The notes under the pieces are model-generated. The model was not told the origin of the DNA. It worked only from the letters and a program-made list of their open reading frames with translations, and searched no databases. Below, piece after piece: positions 15,775 through 22,140 of a stretch of 22,183 bases of DNA. A program made the position numbers and the translations under genes. Origin of the DNA: a virus; IMG/VR virus record IMGVR_UViG_3300021197_000013, positions 1 to 22,183 of that record; one strand, 5' to 3'. Numbering within the stretch: the stretch's first letter is position 1; the number at the start of each line of letters is the position of its first letter.

Positions 15775-16481
15775 TAGTCTTCTCCTTTGTTATACTCAAA
15801 CCCGTCTACTGCCGTAAACGGAGACTTATTTATAGCGTCCTCTTTTGGGATCGCTACGGTTTGTAGCGCAGCAATGCTTGCCGCATGGCTGCTCTTCTGC
15901 TTCAAAGCTATCTGAAGCTCTTGTTCTTCAAGTGCACGAACGGCTTTGAAAAACAATTTGGGTGAATCGATTCTATCATCAAAGCGCATCTGTGTCACCA
16001 CAGCTATAGACGGTGTCTTGTGCTTATGAAGATATTTTGCGTATGCCTGCATACCCATATTACCATCCTTGGCATTGCCAAAGATAGAGGTAGCAGGGAT
16101 TCGTATTTGATAAACTGTGTCCATCTGCCCTTCCAGAAGGATAGCTAGGCGTTGAGAAAACCTACAAGCGCGACCACCACCGTCACTTGATCCTTTGATG
16201 TTTTGCGGACAGTCCATACATCGAGCAGACTGTATTTGATCTGTCGGCACATCAACGGATGGTACTTGCGTATCTGGCGACCAACATGTCGGAGCAGATG
16301 GACTTCTTGGATCGTACTCATCTTTATAATAGGTACGAGCCAACTTTGCGGCATTTACTATTATCACGTTCATCGGGCTATCAACAGCACCGATACCTTC
16401 CCCGTTTATAGACCTGCTAAAACGTTTACCCCCCAAGGTAATCTGGTTCATCGTGCTTTTAGTAAGTGCCATATCAGACAT
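15774..16481 (-). CDS. Four-cysteine replication-block protein, function unknown
   Basis: This 235-residue protein has four cysteines, Cys66, Cys88, Cys91 and Cys106 (PTCWSPD; ARCMDCPQN; ACRFSQRLA), suited to binding zinc or an iron-sulphur cluster. The rest reads as mixed alpha/beta: DTVYQIRIPATSIFG, a helical AYAKYLHKHK, then SIAVVTQMRFDDR and KLFFKAVRAL. The C-terminus carries SPFTAVDGF at 220-228, the same element found near the C-terminus of its SSB neighbour. Proteins of this type next to gp2.5-like SSBs are familiar from marine phages but have no role I can name. It is coupled to both neighbours by TAATG overlaps, and its own ribosome binding site is weak. An SSB partner or a recombination accessory protein is an inference from the shared motif and gene order. 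Confidence 0.7.
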   Translation of the reverse strand: MSDMALTKSTMNQITLGGKRFSRSINGEGIGAVDSPMNVIIVNAAKLARTYYKDEYDPRSPSAPTCWSPDTQVPSVDVPTDQIQSARCMDCPQNIKGSSDGGGRACRFSQRLAILLEGQMDTVYQIRIPATSIFGNAKDGNMGMQAYAKYLHKHKTPSIAVVTQMRFDDRIDSPKLFFKAVRALEEQELQIALKQKSSHAASIAALQTVAIPKEDAINKSPFTAVDGFEYNKGED

Positions 16482-16681
16482 TATTCAGCCATTCCTGTTT
16501 TGCTTGCTTCTGATAGTGCAGACTCTACATCGTCTAGTCTAAACCTATAGACTTCACCGATTTTTATGTATGTATTGTCAGGTATGTAGTCGTTGTTTAC
16601 CCACTTACGGACGGTTGACACAGATACTTGGAAGTAATCTGCAACCTTGTTAATGTTTACATATGGAGTATCTTCGTTCAT
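16481..16681 (-). CDS. Small helix-turn-helix DNA-binding protein (excisionase/MerR-like fold)
   Basis: A 66-residue protein that is almost entirely one winged-helix domain of the HTH_17/excisionase type. It has VNINKVADYFQVSVSTVRKWVNNDYIP (about 8-34) with recognition helix STVRKWV, then a wing IKIGEVYRFRLDDVESAL (39-56). Such proteins bind specific DNA as repressors, excisionases or replication factors. No integrase is seen in the window, so a purely excisive role is unsupported; a regulator of this operon or an origin-binding factor fits as well. GAGG lies five bases before the ATG. It overlaps both neighbours: ATGA with the upstream gene and TAATG with the downstream gene. Confidence 0.82.
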   Translation of the reverse strand: MNEDTPYVNINKVADYFQVSVSTVRKWVNNDYIPDNTYIKIGEVYRFRLDDVESALSEASKTGMAE

Positions 16682-17067
16682 TTTTTCCTCACAGAGATGA
16701 CGTACTCCGAATCTACATTGAGACCTGAAGGAACTAACTCAGGATTCTCTTCTATAAATTGTCGTACATTGGTTTGATTTAAACGCTTCTCAAAGAACTC
16801 AAGGAGATCATGCTTTGCAATAAAGCCATACATAGAATCCCAATCGCTCGTCCAATAACGTTGTTTGACAGTGCGATAGAATAATCCCGCAGGAGTCCTT
16901 ACACTGTCCACGCCTTGCTCTTTACAATATCCTAGCAAAGCACGTTTAATCTTATCTTGCTTTTCAGCAAGACCGCCATCTTCTTCTTTGAATTTGGCAG
17001 ACAACTCCGAACGCTTGTCACGTATTTTGATGTAAGCTTTTGTAAGCCTTTCGACTGATACCGCCAT
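16678..17067 (-). CDS. Conserved phage protein of unknown function, helical N-terminus
   Basis: This 129-residue protein starts with a charged helical stretch (VERLTKAYIKIRDKRSELSA and on to about 50) that may be a coiled coil. A compact domain follows, with VRTPAGLFYRTVKQRYWTSDW (56-76), a helix FIAKHDLLEFFEKRLNQTNVR and a final strand VISVRKK. The pattern, IRD/K...Ae.y...r.adWd.~~ff...lnk..V...~e...P.Gv, is one I recognise in many phage early regions, but I know no tested function. GGAGA lies seven bases before the ATG. A candidate promoter sits just upstream, so this may be the first gene of a sub-transcript running through the HTH, four-cysteine, SSB and primase genes. Confidence 0.75.
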   Translation of the reverse strand: MAVSVERLTKAYIKIRDKRSELSAKFKEEDGGLAEKQDKIKRALLGYCKEQGVDSVRTPAGLFYRTVKQRYWTSDWDSMYGFIAKHDLLEFFEKRLNQTNVRQFIEENPELVPSGLNVDSEYVISVRKK

Positions 17068-17099
17068 TTATGTTCTCCATTATATATTTATATATCTGA

Positions 17100-17127
17100 C
17101 ATATAGTAACTTATACTACTTAGTCAA
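17100..17127 (-). promoter_or_regulatory. Candidate sigma70-type promoter at the end of the SNF2 gene
   Basis: Reading leftward, TTGACT (17127-17122) is followed 16 bases later by TATATG (17105-17100), close to the -35/-10 consensus, with AT-rich DNA after it. The -35 element overlaps the last codons of the SNF2 gene. The 52-base gap is the largest non-coding break between 15.1 and 22.2 kb, which supports an internal promoter. Phage promoters need not follow host consensus and the region is AT-rich, so chance is possible. Confidence 0.4.
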
Positions 17128-18655
17128 GTATTTCTTTATATAAATTTATCATTTCTGTGTGTATGTTGATACGAGCGTCTAGCATTCGGTAAATACGTTT
17201 TTCCGCAGCCGACCCTGCCAACTGTATCACAGTGCATTTATGCTTCTGTCCAGATCGATGAACACGTGCGTTTGCTTGTGCATATGTTTCTAGTGACGAT
17301 GTCGGTCCCCACCACACAACAGTGTTTGCTGCTGTAAGCGTAACCCCATGCGCTGCTGCTTGTGGCTGTATCACTAATACTTTGGGATCTGGATCGTGTT
17401 GAAAGCGAGCAAAGATGTCAGTACGTTTACTTGCAGAAACATCTCCTCGTATCATCTCAGACGTTACGCCGTCACGAGTAAGCTTCTCCATAAGCAAATC
17501 AATGGCGTGTTTAAAAGGTACAAATATCAGTATCTTCTGGCTGCTCTCGTCTATTACTTCTTTCAATGCTTGGTATCTATTCTTTATATCGAACTGCACT
17601 GTGTCACCGTCATCGGTGTACACCGCACCTGCACTTATCTGTAGGAGCTTGTTTAAATTGATCGCGGCATTGGCGGCTGTAACATCTTCTCCTGCCACCT
17701 GCATGACCATTCTTTTACGTAACATGTCATAGTATTGTTGTTGCTGTTTTGTCATCTCTACAAAACGTTTAGTATATACCATGTCAGGTAGGTCAAGACA
17801 CTCGTCTTTTGTAAAACGAATTGCAGGCTGCAACGCCTTGAAGACCGTATCTTTTGATGTGTCTTTAGGTTTCCATGTGAATTGAGTGACTTTCCACATA
17901 ACCATGTCACGCCACGATCCAAAAAATCTAGGTACAGACAGTGGATTCACTAGCTTTGCCAAGCCATAGGCATCTACTGGACTCTGTGCAGCAGGCGTAC
18001 CTGTCATCATCCATAGCCAATCGTTATCACCGATTAGTTTGTTGAGGGTCTTCCATCTCTTCGTTTGTGCATTTTTGTAGTGTGTAGCCTCGTCCACAAT
18101 AAACAAATCAAACCCACCGTTTGCTATCTCGTCTTTGACAACCTCTACACCGTCGTAGTTTATAATTACAAAATCAGCCCCACTATTTATAATTTTCTTT
18201 CGTTTGTCTTTGCTACCATGAGCAACGTCCACACTTCTGTGCATTGCAAACGCAAACAAGTCGTTACGCCATGCCGAATCCATTATAGATAGAGGACAGA
18301 TTACCAACACACGATTTACTTTACCTTGTGTCATTAGATAATCCGCAGCCCATATTGCAGACGCGGTTTTGCCTGTGCCCTGTTCGTTAAAACAAAAAGA
18401 CTTTTTATTCATAGTCATAAATGACGATGTGACCTTCTGGTGGTCAAAGGGCTTATACTGCCCAGGCCAGGTGTAGCGTTTAGTAATGGGTGACGGCACG
18501 TTTATATTTAACCCACGTAGGGTATGGGCTTCGTCAAGCCCCCAATTTACAACGACTTCATTCATTGACAACTCCTTGCTCTTTGGGATTACAGTCGTGA
18601 TCTGTTTAGGATTACGGACTTTCAGCAATATTGCCTTATCCCTAATTATCTTCAT
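17120..18655 (-). CDS. SNF2-family DNA helicase/translocase
   Basis: A 511-residue superfamily 2 ATPase that should translocate on double-stranded DNA, probably aiding replication, recombination or fork restart. Motifs in order: I FNEQGTGKTASA (89-100, Lys96), Ia VICPLSI (118-124), II LFIVDEATHYKN (184-195, Asp188/Glu189), III MTGTPA (217-222), V-like QPQAAAHGVTLTAAN (430-444), VI QANARVHRSGQ (460-470, Arg464/Arg467). The RVHRSGQ form of motif VI and TLTAAN are typical of SNF2 proteins, and the length suits phage members. The start at 18655 has GGAGAA six bases upstream, and its N-terminus resembles other phage homologues. A second in-frame ATG at codon 31 has an even better AAGGAG site and could give a 481-residue form. 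The 24-base gap to the upstream gene holds only the ribosome binding site. Confidence 0.92.
   Translation of the reverse strand: MKIIRDKAILLKVRNPKQITTVIPKSKELSMNEVVVNWGLDEAHTLRGLNINVPSPITKRYTWPGQYKPFDHQKVTSSFMTMNKKSFCFNEQGTGKTASAIWAADYLMTQGKVNRVLVICPLSIMDSAWRNDLFAFAMHRSVDVAHGSKDKRKKIINSGADFVIINYDGVEVVKDEIANGGFDLFIVDEATHYKNAQTKRWKTLNKLIGDNDWLWMMTGTPAAQSPVDAYGLAKLVNPLSVPRFFGSWRDMVMWKVTQFTWKPKDTSKDTVFKALQPAIRFTKDECLDLPDMVYTKRFVEMTKQQQQYYDMLRKRMVMQVAGEDVTAANAAINLNKLLQISAGAVYTDDGDTVQFDIKNRYQALKEVIDESSQKILIFVPFKHAIDLLMEKLTRDGVTSEMIRGDVSASKRTDIFARFQHDPDPKVLVIQPQAAAHGVTLTAANTVVWWGPTSSLETYAQANARVHRSGQKHKCTVIQLAGSAAEKRIYRMLDARINIHTEMINLYKEILD
18572..18577 (-). promoter_or_regulatory. Internal ribosome binding site in the SNF2 gene
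   Basis: AAGGAG on the leftward strand lies six bases before an in-frame ATG (18565-18563), codon 31 of the SNF2 gene. It matches the consensus better than the site at the annotated start. It may drive a shorter 481-residue product that keeps all helicase motifs and lacks only the N-terminal strand-rich segment. Confidence 0.4.
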
Positions 18656-18679
18656 GTTGTTCTCCGTGGTAGTGAAACA

Positions 18680-18967
18680 CTACCGCTTCTTCTTAGGGCT
18701 GCTCATAGCACCCCCTGCTGCACGATTTTTCTTGCGGCTTTGTACCTTCACACCGTCTTTGTTTTTTCCGCCTTTACTTAGCGGTTTCTTGTGGGCAATG
18801 TCCTTGCCTTCTCGTTTATCAGCTTTACCGTTCTTGTTCTTATCTACGCCTTTCTTATCCATTTTACGTCTAGCACGTTGGCGTTCCATACGATCTTCAT
18901 GCTCGCCACGTTTCTTTTGTTGCTCGTATTCCTTCTTATAAGGACGTTTTGTTTTAGTGTATGGCAT
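18680..18967 (-). CDS. Small basic HNH-like protein with EF-hand-like loop
   Basis: A 95-residue, very Lys/Arg-rich protein. Residues 1-40 are a basic helix (EYEQQKKRGEHEDRMERQRA). Residues 54-82 (GKDIAHKKPLSKGG, then QSRKKNRA) recall the small phage HNH-type proteins whose core reads GKDvDHkkPLskGG...NR. Here the residue before the key His is Ala56-Ala58 region (IAH) instead of the usual Asp-His pair, so nuclease activity may be lost. Between them lies DKNKNGKADKRE (42-53), which matches the spacing of an EF-hand calcium loop. GGAGAA lies six bases before the ATG, which shares a base with the previous stop (TAATG). A DNA-binding or packaging-associated role is plausible; function is unproven. 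Confidence 0.65.
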   Translation of the reverse strand: MPYTKTKRPYKKEYEQQKKRGEHEDRMERQRARRKMDKKGVDKNKNGKADKREGKDIAHKKPLSKGGKNKDGVKVQSRKKNRAAGGAMSSPKKKR

Positions 18968-19638
18968 TAGTTTCTCCCATTATGAGCACATTCAAGCACT
19001 GGACAGTGACGTTTACACAACCCAGAAGGGCGTGGATTCCATACGTCTACTTCAAATGCTTTTTCCATCCTACCATATACCCCTAACCATTTCTCCCAGA
19101 GATTTGGTTCTGAGTCAATTTCATACTCAGCTTTTATTAAACCTTTTGCTATTACAAAAAGAAGTCCTGCTTTAACCTTTGTTACTTGTGGGTAGTGTTT
19201 AAATATAATTAAAGCCATCAGTTCTAGCTGCCCTTTGTCAGCATACTTTGATGATTTACCTGTCTTGTAATCTACTACCCATGCAACACCTGCCAACACG
19301 TCTAGGATTACTAGGTCAGCTATACCTCTGAACCACACACGTTTGTCGAAAAACCCACACGGCTCTAGGTCAGCAGTCAGACCTAGCTTCTGTTCACATA
19401 TTTTAACACCGCGTTTGTTGTTAAGAGCATCAAGAGTTGACTGTATAAAATCAAATTTTTTAGGAAGAGGCACTTCTGATTTGATGTAATCTTCGCAAGC
19501 CTTATGAAAGTCTGTGCCATATCTCATGGCATCCGTCTCTTTAACAGGATACTGCTTTAAAATCTTTTCGTGGTAAAACTGTTTAGGGCATTGTTCAAAC
19601 GCTTTCGCTTTACTAAACGACCAAGGTGCGATGTTCAC
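18967..19638 (-). CDS. RecB/Cas4-like PD-(D/E)XK nuclease with predicted Fe-S cluster
   Basis: A 223-residue nuclease of the Cas4/RecB type, probably a 5' or structure-dependent DNA exonuclease in replication or recombination. Core residues are visible: YGTDFHKA with His45, GIADLVIL (105-112) with Asp108, VVDYKTGK (121-128) with Asp123 and Lys125, and QLELMAL (137-143) as the Q motif. Cys17 (FEQCPKQF) with Cys208, Cys212 and Cys217 (CKRHCPVLEC) forms the one-plus-three arrangement that holds a 4Fe-4S cluster in Cas4 and AddB-like nucleases. The start is GTG at 19638 with GGAGA six bases upstream. It overlaps the polymerase stop as GTGA. No CRISPR repeats or other Cas genes are nearby, so it is not part of a CRISPR system here. 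Confidence 0.88.
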   Translation of the reverse strand: MNIAPWSFSKAKAFEQCPKQFYHEKILKQYPVKETDAMRYGTDFHKACEDYIKSEVPLPKKFDFIQSTLDALNNKRGVKICEQKLGLTADLEPCGFFDKRVWFRGIADLVILDVLAGVAWVVDYKTGKSSKYADKGQLELMALIIFKHYPQVTKVKAGLLFVIAKGLIKAEYEIDSEPNLWEKWLGVYGRMEKAFEVDVWNPRPSGLCKRHCPVLECAHNGRN

Positions 19639-21461
19639 TCACAGTCTCCATATGATTTGCCTATACCGCTTTCACAGTCTATAGGTAGTCCTGCCGCCCA
19701 ATCGGGTGTCTCTCTCATACAAGTCTCCACGTGTTGTCGTGCTTCATCTACTTCTTTATCAGGAACACAGCATACAATCGAATCGTGTACTGTTAACACC
19801 ACTTTGTATTTCTTACTTATTCTTAACATTTGTTCGCCTATAATGCAACGAGCTAATGCTTGACACACGTTCTCTATTACCTTGCCGCCGTATATTCTGG
19901 TACGCCCTCTACGAGTTTTGTAGCTATGCTCCAAACCCTTTTCGGCTTGCTCTGCGTATAACTGTTCGTAAAAAATGCTAAGACCATTAGGCATGATAAG
20001 CGCATTGTTTGCTGCGTCTACAGTGACAATGCCACTACGCCCAAACTTTGCGGCTCTACCATTTGCTAATTGCTGCACCATGTAATTAGCGTCACGCCAC
20101 ACTTTACTTATTTTATAATTAGCATCACGATAAATCTGTATGATGCGACGCGCTTCGTGTGGTGGTACTTCAAACCCAAATGTCTTTAGCTGCACACCAA
20201 ACTTCTCAGCTCCCATGCCATACCCTGCACCAAGGATCGTAGTCTTACCAACAAACCGTTGATCTTTTGTTACGTCTCCTTCCTCACAGTTATATATACG
20301 TGCAGCCATCTTGACGTACACATCCTCGCCATTGGCAAACGCAGTGGTTAGTTCATCTTGCCCTGCAAACCATGCAAGCACTCGCGCCTCTATCTGTGCG
20401 CTGTCAGCTTCTACAATCGTATAGCCTTTGGGTGCGATGATAGCCTTCTTTAATTTCTTACCATTCGGTCCTCGACTCGGCAGGTTTTGCAAGTTAATCT
20501 TGTCAGCCCCACCCCATCTACCTGTATGCGCGGCGTAGTATCTTACGGGTACAGGGAGAAGCCCACGTTTAGATATACCTATAAACCTCTCTGTACGTGT
20601 TTCCTCTAAGGTACTTTTGTTACCCAGACGTGCGGCTATCAATGACTGCACCCTGTCGTCATCATGTTCTTGTAAAGCTTTAAAATCTTCATCGGACTTC
20701 GCAAAGGCGTAGGTCTGCTTGCCTGTCGTGGCGCTGATCTTCATGGGTGGTTCTACGTCAAGCCCTTGTAGCATGTCTGCGAACTTCTGATTGGACATCA
20801 AGTCCTTCTTGTCAGTGACGTTTGCATCACGTAACAACTTGTCTTTACGATCTCTTGTATCTTCAAGATGTTGTTCCAGTAGTCCAAGATCCAGATCAAG
20901 CATAGGCTCAATAAACATACGCAGGGTCAGGTCAATCAGCTTCAGTTCGCTACGTGGAAACTTAGCCCCCATAATTTTAAAGAGTTTATATGCTAGTTCA
21001 ACATCGTTCTTGGCATACTCGCCATACCGTGCGGTCTCTTCCGCAGTGAAATCGGCACGGCGTTTACCTTTGGCGTTGTGAACTTCAGACCCTTTGACTC
21101 CGATACTATAGCGTTCTGCTACCGCTTTGAGTGATGCACTTGTCTCCACACCATGCAGAGCACGTGCCATATACATCGTATCGAACCATGCTTTCGGTTT
21201 GATACCGTAATGCCAACTCAGTATCGCTCCATCAAACATGGTATTATGACACAAGATAGCACAGTCAGAGAAGTCTATGTGTGATAGCAAACGTTTGATT
21301 AGCCCTGGTTCACTTACATACTTAGTAGATTTATCGTTCTTTTTAATGGCTAGACCGATTACTTCAAACCGCCTGTCCCGAACATACTCTTCGGTTGTCA
21401 TCTTCGATAACGAGTAATCTTGAGCGTAGTAAGTCTCAAAGTCTAAGGTATAAACATCCAT
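19635..21461 (-). CDS. polA: Family A DNA polymerase with 3'-5' exonuclease
   Basis: A 608-residue replicative polymerase. The proofreading domain (1-170) is complete: LDFET with Asp7/Glu9, HNTMFD with Asn73/Asp77, and YAKND with Tyr149/Asp153. The polymerase domain has motif A VEADSAQIEAR (350-360, catalytic Asp353), motif B RFVGKTTILGAGYG (402-415, Arg402, Lys406, Tyr414) and motif C LTVHDSIV (556-563, catalytic Asp560). There is no 5' nuclease domain. At the O-helix position equivalent to E. coli Pol I Phe762, the residue is Leu410, not the Phe or Tyr of Pol I and T7. This is known in many marine viral PolA sequences and has been linked to slower, more accurate synthesis and proposed temperate lifestyles. 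The start shares one base with a 33-codon gene (TAATG); the stop overlaps the nuclease GTG start. Confidence 0.96.
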   Translation of the reverse strand: MDVYTLDFETYYAQDYSLSKMTTEEYVRDRRFEVIGLAIKKNDKSTKYVSEPGLIKRLLSHIDFSDCAILCHNTMFDGAILSWHYGIKPKAWFDTMYMARALHGVETSASLKAVAERYSIGVKGSEVHNAKGKRRADFTAEETARYGEYAKNDVELAYKLFKIMGAKFPRSELKLIDLTLRMFIEPMLDLDLGLLEQHLEDTRDRKDKLLRDANVTDKKDLMSNQKFADMLQGLDVEPPMKISATTGKQTYAFAKSDEDFKALQEHDDDRVQSLIAARLGNKSTLEETRTERFIGISKRGLLPVPVRYYAAHTGRWGGADKINLQNLPSRGPNGKKLKKAIIAPKGYTIVEADSAQIEARVLAWFAGQDELTTAFANGEDVYVKMAARIYNCEEGDVTKDQRFVGKTTILGAGYGMGAEKFGVQLKTFGFEVPPHEARRIIQIYRDANYKISKVWRDANYMVQQLANGRAAKFGRSGIVTVDAANNALIMPNGLSIFYEQLYAEQAEKGLEHSYKTRRGRTRIYGGKVIENVCQALARCIIGEQMLRISKKYKVVLTVHDSIVCCVPDKEVDEARQHVETCMRETPDWAAGLPIDCESGIGKSYGDCE

Positions 21462-21562
21462 TACTCTTCCAGTAAACTCAATAAAAGTTTTGCTTGGTAA
21501 TCACCACGTCTTGTCATGTCTCGTAAGTATTCCAGAAGCATATCTCTGAGTTCATCAGTCAT
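21461..21562 (-). CDS. 33-residue micro-gene coupled to the polymerase gene
   Basis: A 33-codon frame begins at ATG 21562 with GGAGAA six bases upstream and ends at TAA 21461-21463, sharing one base with the polymerase ATG (TAATG). It overlaps the end of the upstream gene by 8 bases. The product is two short amphipathic helices (MTDELRDMLLEYLRDMTRRG, then a Leu-rich second helix ending LLEE), which could be a dimerising helical hairpin. The good ribosome binding site and both-sided overlaps mimic its neighbours. It may be a small replication cofactor or a leader that couples polymerase translation. No homology is known to me. Confidence 0.6.
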   Translation of the reverse strand: MTDELRDMLLEYLRDMTRRGDYQAKLLLSLLEE

Positions 21563-22019
21563 TGTTTTTCTCCGTAATTTTATTTACTACCTCGCCGCCA
21601 CAAGCCATGTACCCACAGGCGTCTACCCAGTTGTCTATGTGTGTAGGATTAGAATGTATACGAGCGATCTTGAGTAACGCCATCATCGCTGCAACATCTT
21701 CTGTCTTTATAAAATCAATCAGTCCAAGGTGTGCGTTCCAGTATAAGGCGATGCGCTGAAAGTTATCTTCCATGTCGCCGTGGTCTGCTGCACGATCTTT
21801 CGTGACGTAGTTTTTAGCCGTGTCTAATACTTTTGCACGATCCCACATTGGCATTGTGGACACTTCTTCTCTCCAGTTTTCTGAACTGATCCGCGATATA
21901 AGATTTTTTACAAAGTGTATGTCAACGTCACACGCGTTTGCTACCTCGGCGTTTTCTGCTTGTCTGTTCTTCAGAAGATAATTCCATACCTTCTCTTCCT
22001 TCTTCGTCATGTTTGTCAT
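21555..22019 (-). CDS. HTH-DUF6378 fusion protein, unknown function
   Basis: This 154-residue protein has two parts. Residues 5-50 (KKEEKVWNYLLKNRQAENAE, then ANACDVDIHFVKNLISRI) look like a winged helix-turn-helix. Residues about 62-146 match the phage DUF6378 pattern: YVTKDRAADHGDMEDNFQRI (71-90), MMALLKIARI (112-121), HIDNWVDACGYMA (127-139). The conserved acidic, Lys/Arg and Asp residues (Asp79, Asp82, Asp85, Lys117, Arg120, Asp129, Asp133) suggest a metal or nucleotide site, but no activity is established that I know of. AGGGAG lies six bases before the ATG. It overlaps the upstream small gene by 92 bases and the 33-codon gene by 8. Confidence 0.8.
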   Translation of the reverse strand: MTNMTKKEEKVWNYLLKNRQAENAEVANACDVDIHFVKNLISRISSENWREEVSTMPMWDRAKVLDTAKNYVTKDRAADHGDMEDNFQRIALYWNAHLGLIDFIKTEDVAAMMALLKIARIHSNPTHIDNWVDACGYMACGGEVVNKITEKNND

Positions 22020-22140
22020 GCTGTTCTCCCTCTGCCCACGGTGCTTTTGATAACGACACCTCCATATTATTGTTTGCTAGTTTGCGCTTATACCCTAGCC
22101 ATTCTTTTTCTGCCTTAGTCCACTTTCTCACACGCTTCAT
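21928..22140 (-). CDS. Small charged protein overlapping the HTH-DUF6378 gene
   Basis: The frame starts at ATG 22140 with GGAG seven bases upstream, a strong site, and overlaps an upstream stop as ATGA. The first 40 codons are in otherwise empty DNA and read like protein: KRVRKWTKAEKEWLGYKRKL, then a MEVSLSKAPW segment. The last 30 codons lie inside the next gene in another frame and are very charged (EEGREGMELSSEEQTSRKRR). The N-terminal part may be the conserved portion, with the tail a by-product of the overlap. Alternatively a sequencing frameshift could hide a stop near 22020. Function is unknown; DNA or RNA binding is possible from the basic residues. Confidence 0.5.
   Translation of the reverse strand: MKRVRKWTKAEKEWLGYKRKLANNNMEVSLSKAPWAEGEQHDKHDEEGREGMELSSEEQTSRKRRGSKRV

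Noticed and set aside
16481-16681. Excisionase-like HTH as evidence of a temperate phage
   Set aside because: Small HTH proteins of this fold occur in lytic phages too, and no integrase, attachment site or repressor is seen in the window.
18967-19638. Cas4-like nuclease as evidence of a CRISPR-Cas system
   Set aside because: No repeat array and no other Cas gene are present. Cas4/RecB-like nucleases are common phage replication genes.
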